Shown piece after piece: positions 14,381 through 23,549 of a stretch of 35,856 nt of DNA. The notes under the pieces were generated by a model. It was not told where the DNA came from and searched no databases. It saw only the letters and a program-made list of their open reading frames with translations. The translations under genes were made by a program, and so were the position numbers. The DNA is from Oscillospiraceae bacterium (GTDB lineage: Bacteria; Bacillota; Clostridia; Oscillospirales; Oscillospiraceae), in contig JAFRDL010000126.1 of NCBI GenBank assembly GCA_017411265.1, positions 1 through 35,856 of the forward strand, given 5' to 3'. The first letter of the stretch is position 1. The number at the start of each line of letters is the position of its first letter.

Positions 14381-15631
14381 CTACTCCCGCCAGACGTCGG
14401 CGCCCAGGGCCCGCAGACAGACGTCCAGACCGTCGTAGCCCCGGAGGATGTGGCCGGCGTCGGAAACGACGCTCTCTCCCTCCGCACCCAGGGCCGCGGC
14501 CACCAGGGCGGCGCCGCCCCGGAGGTCCGGACTTGTGACGGCGGCGCCGTGAAGTACCGGTACGCCGTTCACCAGGGCCATGGGGCCCCGGAGGAGGATA
14601 TCCGCGCCGAAGCGGCGCATCTCCTCCGCGTGGCGGTATCGGCCGATAAAGATATTTTCGATGAACATGGCAGGCCCCCGTCCTTTCAGACAGGCCGCCA
14701 TCAGCAGCGGCGCCGCGTCCGTGGGAAAACCGGGATAAGGCCGGGTGACCACAGCCCCGGGAGAGGCGACGCGCTCCGGAGCGCCGATATGTATCGTGTC
14801 AAAGCCGGTGCCCAGCGCACAGCCCATGGACTCCAGGGCGTTGAGCACGGGGACAAGCTTTTTCGGCTCCGTGCCGGTGAGGACGATCTCCCCCCCGGCG
14901 CAGGCCGCACAGCAGAGATAGGTGGCCGCCGCGATCCGGTCCGACGGGACACGAAGCCCCGCCCGCGGCCGGGGCGAGAAGCCCTCGATCCGGATCACCG
15001 GGGAGCCGGCGCCGGAGATCTCCGCGCCAAGCAGACGGAGATATTCCTGCAGGGTCTCGATCTCCGGTTCCCGGGCGGCGTTGTAGATCACGGTGGATCC
15101 CTGCGCCGCACAGGCGGCGATCATGGCGTTTTCCGTCGCGCCCACGCTGGGAAACGGAAAAGGGATCTCTGCCCCCCGGAGCGCCGCTGAGCGGCACTCG
15201 ATGGCGTCGCCCTCCTCCCGGATCTCAGCACCCAGCAGACGCATGGCCTGAAGATGGAGATCGATGGGCCGGGGACCCAGCTCGCAGCCGCCGGGAACGG
15301 AGAGCCTCGCCTCTCCGAAGCGGGCCAGCAGCGGTCCCAGGAAGATCACCGAGGAGCGCATCCGATGCATCAGCTCCCGGGGGATATCGCACCGGCCCGG
15401 AGCCGCGGCGTCGATGCGAAGGACGTCGCTCCGGTGCTCCGCGGCGCAGCCCAGGTATCGGAGAATGTCCACCGCGGCGTCCACGTCGCTGAGAGCCGGG
15501 CAGTTGAGAAGCTCCGTCTCGTTGGGACACAGCAGCGACGCCGCGATCACCGGCAGCACCGCGTTTTTGGAGCCCTGCACCTTTATGCTGCCCCGCAGCG
15601 GCCGTCCGCCGGTCACATGCCAAATACTCAT
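14381..15631 (-). CDS. murA: UDP-N-acetylglucosamine 1-carboxyvinyltransferase
   Basis: First committed step of peptidoglycan synthesis: transfer of enolpyruvate from phosphoenolpyruvate to UDP-GlcNAc, in the cytoplasm. It has 416 residues from ATG 15631, chosen because CGGAGGAG lies just upstream; the frame is open to 15649. Lys22-Asn23 (GSKNAV) and the catalytic Cys116 (GGCELGPRPIDLH) are present, so fosfomycin could bind. The C-terminal RGGAALVAAAL and HILRGYDGL are typical. Many Clostridia have two murA genes; which paralogue this is cannot be told. A 72-base gap separates it from murG. Confidence 0.96.
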   Translation of the reverse strand: MSIWHVTGGRPLRGSIKVQGSKNAVLPVIAASLLCPNETELLNCPALSDVDAAVDILRYLGCAAEHRSDVLRIDAAAPGRCDIPRELMHRMRSSVIFLGPLLARFGEARLSVPGGCELGPRPIDLHLQAMRLLGAEIREEGDAIECRSAALRGAEIPFPFPSVGATENAMIAACAAQGSTVIYNAAREPEIETLQEYLRLLGAEISGAGSPVIRIEGFSPRPRAGLRVPSDRIAAATYLCCAACAGGEIVLTGTEPKKLVPVLNALESMGCALGTGFDTIHIGAPERVASPGAVVTRPYPGFPTDAAPLLMAACLKGRGPAMFIENIFIGRYRHAEEMRRFGADILLRGPMALVNGVPVLHGAAVTSPDLRGGAALVAAALGAEGESVVSDAGHILRGYDGLDVCLRALGADVWRE

Positions 15632-15703
15632 TGTCTCTCCTCCGCACAACAGGTTTCCAGCCCATTCTATGCGAAGGGGAAAAAAGTGTCCGGCTCTCCC
15701 CTT

Positions 15704-16831
15704 TTACCTTCTTGTCAGGGAGAGCACGATGTCCGCGATCTCGCCGGCGGAATCCTCCACGGAGAGAGCGTGCATCCGTTCTCCCATCTCCTCCAGGCGA
15801 TGGCGCTGCTCAAGCATCCCGCACAGGGCGGAGAGCATGTTCTCCGCGGTGGCATCGCGCTCCAGCAGGACCCGGGCGCCCCCGGCCCGCTCCAGGACGC
15901 GGGCGTTCTTCTCCTGATGGTTGTGGACCACGTTGGGAGACGGCACCAGCACCGCGGGCTTTCCAAGGGCGGTGAGCTCCGCCAGGGTGGACGCCCCGCT
16001 GCGGCACAGCACCACGTCCGCCGCCGCCATCAGCTGCGGCATGTTGTAAATCTAATCCCGCACCTCGAAGCCCGCTTCCTCCCAGCCGGAGAGGCCGAGG
16101 GTCTCCTTCATGTGCTGCGTCATGCTCCGGATGCCCCGCTTGCCCGCGGAGTGGACCAGGTGGAAAGGCCGGTCCTTCATGGCCAGGCCGATCATGGCTC
16201 CCACGGTCTTGTTCATCTCCGTGGCGCCGAGGCTGCCCCATACGGAGACCACCAGCGGCTCTTCCGGGTCGATCCCCAGCTCGCTCCTTGCCAGGAGCCT
16301 GTCGTTCCGGTAAAAGCCCGGGCGCACCGGCGTGCCGGTGACGAACACCTTGTCCGGGTGCCGGTAATTGGCTCTGGCCTCCTCAAAGCCCACCAGGATC
16401 CTGTCCGTGCTTCCCTCCAGCATCCGGGTGGTGAGGCCCGGTTCCGCGTTGCTCTCGTGCACAGCGGTGGGGATCCCCATACGATGCGCGGCGGTGAGGA
16501 CCGGATAGCAGACGTAGCCGCCGGTGCCGACCACCACGTCGGGGCCGAACTCCCGGAGGATCTTTCTGGCGGTCGGCATGGAGCGGAGCAGGTCCTTCAT
16601 GGCCTGGACGTTATGCTGGATGCCCTCCGCCGACAGACTGCGGCTCAGGTTGGAGATGGGGATGGTGCGGATCTCATACCCCTCCCGGGGGACAAGCTCC
16701 GTCTCCATCTTCCCTTCCGCACCGATAAACAGGAACTCGCTGTCCGGCAGGAGCTCCTTCAGCCGTCCGGCCACGCCGACGGCTGGATTCACATGGCCCG
16801 CGGTTCCCCCGCAGGCAAACAGGAACTTCAT
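15704..16831 (-). pseudogene. murG: MurG with an in-frame TAG
   Basis: MurG adds GlcNAc to lipid I, making lipid II on the inner membrane face; it is essential. The N-terminal FACGGTAGHVNPAVGVAGRL and the middle VGTGGYVCYP, HESNAEPGLTTR and SVWGSLGA are intact. At codon 260 a TAG (16054-16052) interrupts FEVRD-stop-IYNMPQLM, exactly where relatives have Tyr or Phe. The frame continues without shift into AAADVVLCRSGASTLAELTALGKPAVLVPSP, the sugar-nucleotide-binding signature of the C-terminal domain. The full frame would be 375 codons, a normal length. TAC or TAT to TAG is a single change. The start ATG 16831 follows GAGGA inside the ftsW end. An error, a suppressor or a true mutation are all possible. 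Confidence 0.9.
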
Positions 16832-16841
16832 ATCGATATCC

Positions 16842-18026
16842 TCATATCATGGATTTTTGCCCCGCCCGCTCCGGCGCCGCCGGGATCTCCCGGGACAGGC
16901 TGAGAATGATGCCGCATTCGGCCATCTGGATCATCAGCGCGGTGCCGCCGTAACTGAAGAACGGAAGGGAGATGCCCGTGCAGGGCACCAGTCCGGTACA
17001 CACCGCCACGTTCAGAATCACCTGCAGGGCCAGCATGGTGGTGATGCCGCTGCCCACCAGAAAGCTGTACCGGTCCGCGGCGTGGATGGCCAGATCATAG
17101 CCCCGGAGGATGAGCAGCGCGAACAGCACCAGGATCAGCACCGCCCCGATGAAGCCCAGCTCCTCGCAAACTACGGAGAAGATGAAATCGTTATGCTCCT
17201 CCGGGAGATAGAGATACTTCTGCCGGCTCTGGCCGAGACCGAGCCCCGCCAGGCCCCCGGAGCCGATGGCATACAGCGACTGTACGATCTGCCAGCCGTC
17301 CCCGGTGAGGTCGGAAAAGGGGTCCCGGAAGGAGGCCACCCGGTCCGCCACATAGGGCACCAGGGACACTGCCAGGATACCGCCGACTCCCAGGGCCGCC
17401 GCCCCGCCGATAAACCAGTAAAGGCGCACCCCGCCCAAAAACAGCATCGCCGCGCCGATCATCAGCACGATGATCGTGGCGGAGAAGTGGGGCTCCAGCA
17501 CCAGCAGGACCGCTGCCGCCGCCAGGATCGCGGCAAAGGGCGCAATGCCGTACCGGAAGGTGCGCATCCGATCTCTATATTTGCATATCAGCGTCGAAAA
17601 GTAAAGGATAATTGCGATTTTTGTGATCTCTGACGGCTGAAACGTGGTGAAGCCCAGGCTGATCCACCGCCGCGCCCCGTTGACCACGGTGCCCGCGAGC
17701 AGCACCGCCGCCAGAGACAGGAGCGCCCCGATCATCAGCGCGCCGGAAAACCGGCGGTACACCGCCATGGGGACGCGGGAGGCGCCGTACATCACACCGA
17801 TCCCGCCCACGGCGAAGATCGCCTGGCGGGTGAAAAAGTACGCCGGGTCGTGGCCGGTCTCCCCCTGAACGTCGTAGTAGGCGCTGGCAAAGCTGGCGGA
17901 CAGGACCATGATCACGCCGACGGCCAGCAGGAGGAGCGTGAGAAAGGCAAAGGGAAGATCCGCCTCCCGGGTGGGGGCGGCGGATCTGTGTTCGGCCCGT
18001 TTTCCGCGGGCCAGAGTATCGGGCAT
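16842..18026 (-). CDS. ftsW: FtsW/SpoVE-type peptidoglycan glycosyltransferase (SEDS family)
   Basis: Polytopic membrane enzyme of 394 residues that polymerises lipid II, working with a class B PBP. About ten hydrophobic segments are visible. Diagnostic SEDS motifs include LPEEHNDFIFSVVCEELGFIGA near residues 270-290 and the C-terminal GISLPFFSYGGTALM. Its place between mraY and murG and near the PBP gene fits FtsW or the sporulation paralogue SpoVE; sequence alone does not decide. GGAGG lies 6 bases before the ATG, and its stop codon lies 10 bases before murG. Confidence 0.93.
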   Translation of the reverse strand: MPDTLARGKRAEHRSAAPTREADLPFAFLTLLLLAVGVIMVLSASFASAYYDVQGETGHDPAYFFTRQAIFAVGGIGVMYGASRVPMAVYRRFSGALMIGALLSLAAVLLAGTVVNGARRWISLGFTTFQPSEITKIAIILYFSTLICKYRDRMRTFRYGIAPFAAILAAAAVLLVLEPHFSATIIVLMIGAAMLFLGGVRLYWFIGGAAALGVGGILAVSLVPYVADRVASFRDPFSDLTGDGWQIVQSLYAIGSGGLAGLGLGQSRQKYLYLPEEHNDFIFSVVCEELGFIGAVLILVLFALLILRGYDLAIHAADRYSFLVGSGITTMLALQVILNVAVCTGLVPCTGISLPFFSYGGTALMIQMAECGIILSLSREIPAAPERAGQKSMI

Positions 18027-18055
18027 AAAAGACCTCCGGGTCTCCTCTTAAAAGC

Positions 18056-19069
18056 TCAGAAGGAATACCGTCCCGTGACTCCCAGGAGGGAGACCACCGC
18101 CATCACCAGGGTGACGGAGGCAAACAGGACAAAGATCTCTTTTTCTTTCCATTTCCGGCCCGTCCAGCCGCCCATCTCCAGATGGTGATGGAACGGAGCC
18201 ATTTTAAAGATACGCTTGCCGTGGGTCAGTTTGAAGTATCCCACCTGCAGGATGTCGGACAGCGTCTCGATGATGGGCATGATACACAGCGGGATCAGCA
18301 GCAGCGGCACATCCAGCGCAAAGGCCATGCCCGCGATGGCGCCCCCCAGGAACAGGGAGCCGGTATCGCCCATGAACACCCGGGCGGGATTGAAATTGTA
18401 CACCAGAAAGCCCAGAAGCGCTCCGGTGATCCCCGCGGAGAAGATCCCCTGAGCCAGGAACTCCTTCCCCCAGCAGAACACGATGGCCGTGAAGCAGAGG
18501 AACACGGGGATACAGGTGCCTGCCGCCAGCCCGTCCACGCCGTCGGTGATGTTCACCGCGTTCACCGTACCCACAATCACGAAGGCGGCGAAGATGAAAT
18601 ACAGCGGCTCGGACACGGGGACGTAGGTGTTCCAGAACGGGATGTACAGGTTGGGGCTCAGATATCCGGTGAACCGGAGCAGCAGCAGAAAGGCGATGGC
18701 CGCCGCCAGCTGCAGAAGGAACTTGCTCTTGGCTTTCAGTCCCAGGTTCTGCTTGTGCCGGAGCTTTTCATAGTCGTCCAGAAAGCCGATGGCGCCGAAT
18801 ACCAGGCCGAAGAGCAGCACGAAGATGTGGCTCCAGTTTCCCTCCGTCATGGGGGAAAAGCCCACGGTGAAGCACACCACCGCCGCGGCAACGATAAACA
18901 TGATGCCGCCCATGGTGGGAGTGCCGGCCTTCAGCTTGTGCCGGTCGGGGGCGAGCTCCTTGATGGGCTGATCCGCCTTGATCTTCCGGAGCCAGGGAAC
19001 CAGAAAGGCGCCCACGCCGCTGGATACGCAAAAGCCGATACACAGCGCCAGGATCAGTTTGATGGTCAT
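18056..19069 (-). CDS. mraY: Phospho-N-acetylmuramoyl-pentapeptide-transferase
   Basis: Transfers phospho-MurNAc-pentapeptide to undecaprenyl phosphate, giving lipid I. It is a membrane enzyme of 337 residues with about ten helices. Conserved catalytic segments are all visible: KAGTPTMGG near residue 47, FLDDYEK near 97, NAVNITDGVDGLAAG near 168, NFNPARVFMGDTGSL near 224 and FKMAPFHHHLEMGGW near 291. A GGGGAGAG ribosome binding site precedes the ATG. It directly follows murE; murF and murD, usual neighbours, are absent. Confidence 0.98.
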   Translation of the reverse strand: MTIKLILALCIGFCVSSGVGAFLVPWLRKIKADQPIKELAPDRHKLKAGTPTMGGIMFIVAAAVVCFTVGFSPMTEGNWSHIFVLLFGLVFGAIGFLDDYEKLRHKQNLGLKAKSKFLLQLAAAIAFLLLLRFTGYLSPNLYIPFWNTYVPVSEPLYFIFAAFVIVGTVNAVNITDGVDGLAAGTCIPVFLCFTAIVFCWGKEFLAQGIFSAGITGALLGFLVYNFNPARVFMGDTGSLFLGGAIAGMAFALDVPLLLIPLCIMPIIETLSDILQVGYFKLTHGKRIFKMAPFHHHLEMGGWTGRKWKEKEIFVLFASVTLVMAVVSLLGVTGRYSF

Positions 19070-19091
19070 TTTCTCTCTCCCCTTCGCTTCC

Positions 19092-20549
19092 TTAGCGTGC
19101 CTGTGCCCGCCGGCGGAGTTCCTCCGCCACGATCTCCCTCTCGTCCATGTGGATCTTTTCGTTCCCGATGATCTGATAATCCTCGTGGCCTTTGCCGCAC
19201 AGGAGGATCACGTCCCCGTCCCGGTGGTTCTCAATGGCCCAGCGGATGGCCTCCACCCGGTCGCAGATCACCTTGTAGGGGGCCTTGCCCTGCTCCACGC
19301 CGGGAAGGATCTCGGCGATGATGTCCTCCGGCTTTTCCGTGCGGGGATTGTCGCTGGTGACGATCACGAAATCCGCCAAGTCCGCGGCGATCCGGCCCAT
19401 GATGGGCCGTTTTTTCCGGTCCCGGTCCCCGCCGCAGCCGAAGAGCATCACCAGTCGGCCCGGGGTGACGTCCCGGAGGGTGGTGAGCACGTTCTCGATG
19501 GCGTCCGGCGTCACCGCATAATCGATGAAAATGCTGTAATCCCCATCGGTGGGCACGGGCTCCACCCGGCCCTTGGCTCCGTGGGAGACAGCCAGCGCGT
19601 CCGCCGCATCCTTCAGAGGAACGCCCAGCATCCGGGCGCAGGCCAGCGCGGCCAGGGCGTTGTATACCGAAAACCGTCCCGGGAGACTCAGGGAGACCCG
19701 CACGAGCTCTCCCCTCTCCAGCGCACAGAAGCGCACCCCCGTGGGGGACAGCCGGATGTCCCGGGCTGTGAGGTCCGCGCTGTCCGACTTGGCGGAAAAC
19801 GTGTACAGCGGCCGGGGGGCGTCCTTCAGAACGGTCTCCGTCCAGTCGTCGTCGATGTTGGCGGCGGCCCGCTCGCACAGGGGGAACAGCAGGCTCTTGG
19901 CCCGGGCGTACTCCTCCATGGTGTTGTGGAAATCCAGATGATCCTGGGTAAGGTTGGTGAACAGACCTACGGCAAAGTGGGTGCCCGCCACCCGGTGCAG
20001 TACCAGCGAATGGGAGGAGACCTCCATCACACAGTGGGAACAGCCCGCGTCCGCCATCTGCCGGAACAGGGCCTGCAGGTCGCTGGATTCCGGGGTGGTG
20101 TGCTCGGCGTGGAACTCCTCGTCCCCGATCATGTTGCTGATGCTGCCCACCAGGCCGACCTTGGCCCCCAGGGTCTTCTCCAGGATCTGTTTGACCAGGA
20201 TGGAGGTGGTGGTCTTTCCGTTGGTGCCGGTGATGCCGATGACCGTCATCTCCCGGGAGGGATCCCGGTAAAAGTTCCTTCCGGCCAGCGCCAGGCCCAG
20301 ACGGCTGTCGTCCGTGAGGATATAGGGGACGTCCGCCGAGGGGATCTCCTCGCACAGGACCGCCGCGCAGCCCTTTTCCACCGCCATGGGTATGTACTTA
20401 TGGCCGTCTGAGGCAAAGCCCCGCACCGCCACGAACAGATCCCCCGGGCGGACCTGACGGGAATCGTAGGCCACGCCGCCGATCTCCAGCTCCTCCCCGG
20501 CACACAGGGAGAGAACGCGGATATCTTTCAGTACGGATTTCAGTTTCAT
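19092..20549 (-). CDS. murE: UDP-MurNAc-tripeptide synthetase, probably meso-diaminopimelate-adding
   Basis: Cytoplasmic Mur ligase that adds the third amino acid of the peptidoglycan stem. It has 485 residues from ATG 20549, which follows GAGGA at 7 bases; the frame is open far upstream but overlaps the PBP gene there. The ATP loop GITGTNGKTTT lies at about 106-116, with ENV... and HGAKGR motifs further on. The motif DNPRTEKP starts at Asp400; DNPR is the established marker for meso-diaminopimelate rather than lysine, which supports a mDAP-type wall. It lies between the PBP and mraY genes. Confidence 0.96.
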   Translation of the reverse strand: MKLKSVLKDIRVLSLCAGEELEIGGVAYDSRQVRPGDLFVAVRGFASDGHKYIPMAVEKGCAAVLCEEIPSADVPYILTDDSRLGLALAGRNFYRDPSREMTVIGITGTNGKTTTSILVKQILEKTLGAKVGLVGSISNMIGDEEFHAEHTTPESSDLQALFRQMADAGCSHCVMEVSSHSLVLHRVAGTHFAVGLFTNLTQDHLDFHNTMEEYARAKSLLFPLCERAAANIDDDWTETVLKDAPRPLYTFSAKSDSADLTARDIRLSPTGVRFCALERGELVRVSLSLPGRFSVYNALAALACARMLGVPLKDAADALAVSHGAKGRVEPVPTDGDYSIFIDYAVTPDAIENVLTTLRDVTPGRLVMLFGCGGDRDRKKRPIMGRIAADLADFVIVTSDNPRTEKPEDIIAEILPGVEQGKAPYKVICDRVEAIRWAIENHRDGDVILLCGKGHEDYQIIGNEKIHMDEREIVAEELRRRAQAR

Positions 20550-20566
20550 GATCGGTTCCTCAGTGT

Positions 20567-22885
20567 TCAGTATTTCCCGTAAATCGCGTCGTCGATGTTG
20601 GTGAGTGTGACCTCCACCACCGTGCCGTGTCCGGCGGCAGTGCCGGGAGGAATGCTTTGAAACGCCACCTTGACCGTATCGGAGTCCGCCAGAATGGTGC
20701 TGTCCGAGCGAAGGAAAAGCCCCAGGCTCCCCAGGGCGTCCCTGGCTCGGGAGTACGGCATGCCGCTGAGATCCGGGACCGTTTCCGTGTCCGGAGAGAT
20801 CTCCGCGCCGGCATAGAGGATCACCGTGGTCCCCGCCGCCACCACCGTTCCCTCTCCGGGGAGCTGGGCGGTAACGGAGCCGCCCTCGCCGACGACGCGG
20901 GCGGACAGGCCCGCCTCCCGGAGCAGCTTCTCCGCCGCGGGCAGCTCCAGCCCCGCGAGGGAGGGTACCGCCCTGTCCAGATACGCCTGCTCCTTCTCGG
21001 TGTACCGGGGCATGACGCCCAGATACGGCAGCACGTCCGAGAGGATCTTTCCCACCACGGGGGCGGCCATCTGACCGCCGGAGATGTAGATCCCCGTGTC
21101 GTTGGCGGGGGTATCCATCAGCACCAGGCACACCACCTGCGGATCGTCCGCGGGCGCGTAGCCGATGAAGGAGACGATGTATTCCTTGTCGCCGCCGGCA
21201 GCGTCCTGGGCCACCTTTTCGGAGGTCCCCGTCTTCCCCGCCACCCGGTATCCGGCCACATAGGCGTTTTTCCCGGTGCCCTGGGTGGTGTCGCAGACCA
21301 CCTGCTCGAGAATGGCGTTCACCGCGGCGCTGGTGGAGGCGCTGAGCACCTGGCGGACGGGGATGGGTTCCGCCTTTTCCACAACGTCCCCATCGCCGTC
21401 GGTGAGACGGTCCACCACATAGGGCTTCATCAGGAACCCCCCGTTGCAGCAGGCGCTCACCGCGGTGATGAGCTGGAGCGGGGTGATGTTGAAAGTCTGG
21501 CCGAAGGAGGCCGCCGCCAGCTGGGAGAGGTTTTCCGGGTCACAGAACACGGTCCGGCTCCACCAGATGCTGCCGCTCTCCCCGGGAAGCGCGATGCCCG
21601 TTTTGCCGGTGAGGGAGGCGTCCGGGTCCTCCGAGGCGCGGAAAAAGCCGAAAGCTTCGCAGTATCGGTAAAAGGTCTCCTCCCCCAGCCGCAGGCCGAT
21701 GGCGGCAAACGCCACATTGCAGGAGTGCTGCACCGCCTGGGTCAGGGTCTGGGAGCCGTGTCCCGCGTGCTTCCAGCACCGGAGGGGCTTGCCCCGGCCC
21801 TGGACGCTCATGCTCCCGCCGCAGAAAAAGGAGCTTCCCGTGTTCACGACCCCTTCCTCCAGCGCCATGGCCAGTGTCAGGATCTTGAAGGTGGACCCGG
21901 GCTCGTAGGTATCGGAAATGGCTTTGTTCCGCCACTGAGCCTGCTGGGCCGCGGAGAGCAGCTCCGCCGCCTTGTCGCTGTCACCGCACCGGCGGATCTC
22001 CTCCAGAACGTCGTCGGATACCCGCTGATAGTGGTTCAGATCGAAATTGTCCAGAGAGGCCATGGCAAGAACGGCCCCTGTGCGCGGATCCATGAGGATC
22101 CCGGCGGCGCCGTTTTGGATGTGATAGTCCTTCACCGCCTGGGCGAGGTGCTTTTCCAGAAAAAACTGAATGCCGGAATCGATGGTGAGATGGACGTCGT
22201 ACCCGTTCCGGGCGTCCACGTAGTCTTCAAACCCGGCGAACAGCATATCCGTTCCCACGGAGTTCTTCAGCCGCAGGATGCTGCCGTCCTTGCCGGTCAG
22301 GGCCTCGTTCCGGGTGTATTCCACCCCGGCCAGGCCGGTGTTGTCCGTGCCGACGAAGCCGATCACATGGGCTGCCAGCGTGGAGCAGGGATACCAGCGC
22401 CTGGTCCCCGGCTCGATCTTCACGCCCTGGATCCCGTGCTCGTTTTTAAAGGCGCGGATGGTGGCAATCTCGTCCTCCCCCACCTGCCGAGCCACGGTCT
22501 TGTACCAGGAGCGGCGGTCCCCCGCCAGCGCCAGCAGCCGCTCCCGGTCCGTACCCAGGATCTCCGAGAGGGCGTCGGCGATGAGGCCGGGATATTCGCC
22601 GTACATGGCGATCTCCGCGGGGCTGAGAAAGACGGTCCAGGAGGTGGCGCTCATGGCCAGGATCCTGCCGTTCCGGTCAAAGATGGTCCCCCGTCCCGCC
22701 GAAACGGCGGTGCGGCGGAGCTGCTGGTCCAGCGCCGCGCTCTCCAGCTCGTCGTGGCGCAGGATCTGCAGCCGGAACAGCTGGACCGCCAGTATGATAA
22801 AGGCAACTATGCCGCACGCTGTCATGAGAAACAGCGCGCGGCGGAGCATGCTGCGATTGGGATGATCCTGTGAAAGCTGGGACAT
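20567..22885 (-). CDS. Class B penicillin-binding protein with PASTA domains (SpoVD/PBP2x-like)
   Basis: Septal or spore-cortex transpeptidase of 772 residues. A cytoplasmic tail and one membrane helix (about 15-37) are followed by a dimerisation domain (GRGTIFDRNGRILAM near residue 64). The transpeptidase domain has Ser331-x-x-Lys334 (PGSTFK), Ser388-Cys-Asn390 (HSCN) and Lys551-Thr-Gly (AGKTGTSE). Two PASTA repeats (about 640-772) finish the protein, one with VPDLSGMPYSRARDAL. PASTA-bearing PBPs in this gene position include SpoVD and Pbp2b of Bacillus; which role applies here is open. GGAGGAG precedes the ATG. It partners naturally with the nearby FtsW-type polymerase. Confidence 0.93.
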   Translation of the reverse strand: MSQLSQDHPNRSMLRRALFLMTACGIVAFIILAVQLFRLQILRHDELESAALDQQLRRTAVSAGRGTIFDRNGRILAMSATSWTVFLSPAEIAMYGEYPGLIADALSEILGTDRERLLALAGDRRSWYKTVARQVGEDEIATIRAFKNEHGIQGVKIEPGTRRWYPCSTLAAHVIGFVGTDNTGLAGVEYTRNEALTGKDGSILRLKNSVGTDMLFAGFEDYVDARNGYDVHLTIDSGIQFFLEKHLAQAVKDYHIQNGAAGILMDPRTGAVLAMASLDNFDLNHYQRVSDDVLEEIRRCGDSDKAAELLSAAQQAQWRNKAISDTYEPGSTFKILTLAMALEEGVVNTGSSFFCGGSMSVQGRGKPLRCWKHAGHGSQTLTQAVQHSCNVAFAAIGLRLGEETFYRYCEAFGFFRASEDPDASLTGKTGIALPGESGSIWWSRTVFCDPENLSQLAAASFGQTFNITPLQLITAVSACCNGGFLMKPYVVDRLTDGDGDVVEKAEPIPVRQVLSASTSAAVNAILEQVVCDTTQGTGKNAYVAGYRVAGKTGTSEKVAQDAAGGDKEYIVSFIGYAPADDPQVVCLVLMDTPANDTGIYISGGQMAAPVVGKILSDVLPYLGVMPRYTEKEQAYLDRAVPSLAGLELPAAEKLLREAGLSARVVGEGGSVTAQLPGEGTVVAAGTTVILYAGAEISPDTETVPDLSGMPYSRARDALGSLGLFLRSDSTILADSDTVKVAFQSIPPGTAAGHGTVVEVTLTNIDDAIYGKY

Positions 22886-22934
22886 GGTCTCCTCCGGCGG
22901 GCAAATGCATTTTACAATGCATTATACCGTGCCG

Positions 22935-23534
22935 TCAGTGAAAACATTCCCCAAGCGTGTCGAGTACGGAATTCCAGACGTAGGCGGCGCCGTGTCCCCG
23001 GCGGACGCCCAGCACCGTGGCCTTGTCCGCCGCAGGAGCGGCGACGTAGGCCGCCTGGCCGCCCCGGAGCTCCATCCCCAGGGTGACGGCCCCGTTCCGG
23101 GACGTGAAAGAGAGGTCGGCGCTCTCCGCGTATTCCATTCGGAGGGAATCCCTCTCCTCCCGGAGAGCAAGGATCTCCGCGTTGAGGGCCACTGCCTCGT
23201 CGTTCATGGCCGTCAGCCGGGAGCGCACCATCAGCGCGCCGGCCAGCATCAGAAACGCCAGCACGCCGCACAGCGTGAGAGCCGCGATGCGTCTCCGGCG
23301 GAGGCGGGGGCGTTCCTTCCGGGCGGGGCGGGTCTCTTCTTCCCGACGAAGATCCTCCGCGATCCACTGCCGTCCCGCAAACCGTCCCGCGATCAGGGGC
23401 AGTTCCCGGGTCTCGTCGTCCATCTGACGTCCGGCGGACGCCTGCTCGGCAGACAGGTCGCCGGGATGGAACACAGCGGTCTTCTGTTCCATGGAGAAAA
23501 CGGCGGTCTTTTGTTCCATGGCATTGGCCGACAT
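22935..23534 (-). CDS. ftsL: FtsL-like cell division protein with duplicated N-terminal octapeptide
   Basis: Bitopic divisome protein of 199 residues, placed between rsmH and the PBP gene as ftsL always is. A long charged cytoplasmic region (1-81) ends in KERPRLRRRR. One membrane helix (about 83-105) is followed by an extracellular coiled coil (NDEAVALNAEILALREERDS, about 112-135) and a short tail. The cytoplasmic end carries the octapeptide MEQKTAVF twice (residues 6-13 and 15-22), with only silent differences between copies. AAAGGAAG precedes the ATG. Sequence similarity in FtsL is too low to prove identity; position and topology carry the call. Confidence 0.82.
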   Translation of the reverse strand: MSANAMEQKTAVFSMEQKTAVFHPGDLSAEQASAGRQMDDETRELPLIAGRFAGRQWIAEDLRREEETRPARKERPRLRRRRIAALTLCGVLAFLMLAGALMVRSRLTAMNDEAVALNAEILALREERDSLRMEYAESADLSFTSRNGAVTLGMELRGGQAAYVAAPAADKATVLGVRRGHGAAYVWNSVLDTLGECFH

Positions 23535-23549
23535 GGGGATCTTCCTTTC

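Noticed and set aside
20550..21131. Long N-terminal extension of murE
   Set aside because: The upstream part is out-of-frame PBP coding sequence; ATG 20549 has a ribosome binding site and matches normal MurE starts.
20627..22873. Plus-strand open frame of nearly 750 codons opposite the PBP gene
   Set aside because: Same shadow effect; the opposite strand carries a full PBP with all catalytic motifs.
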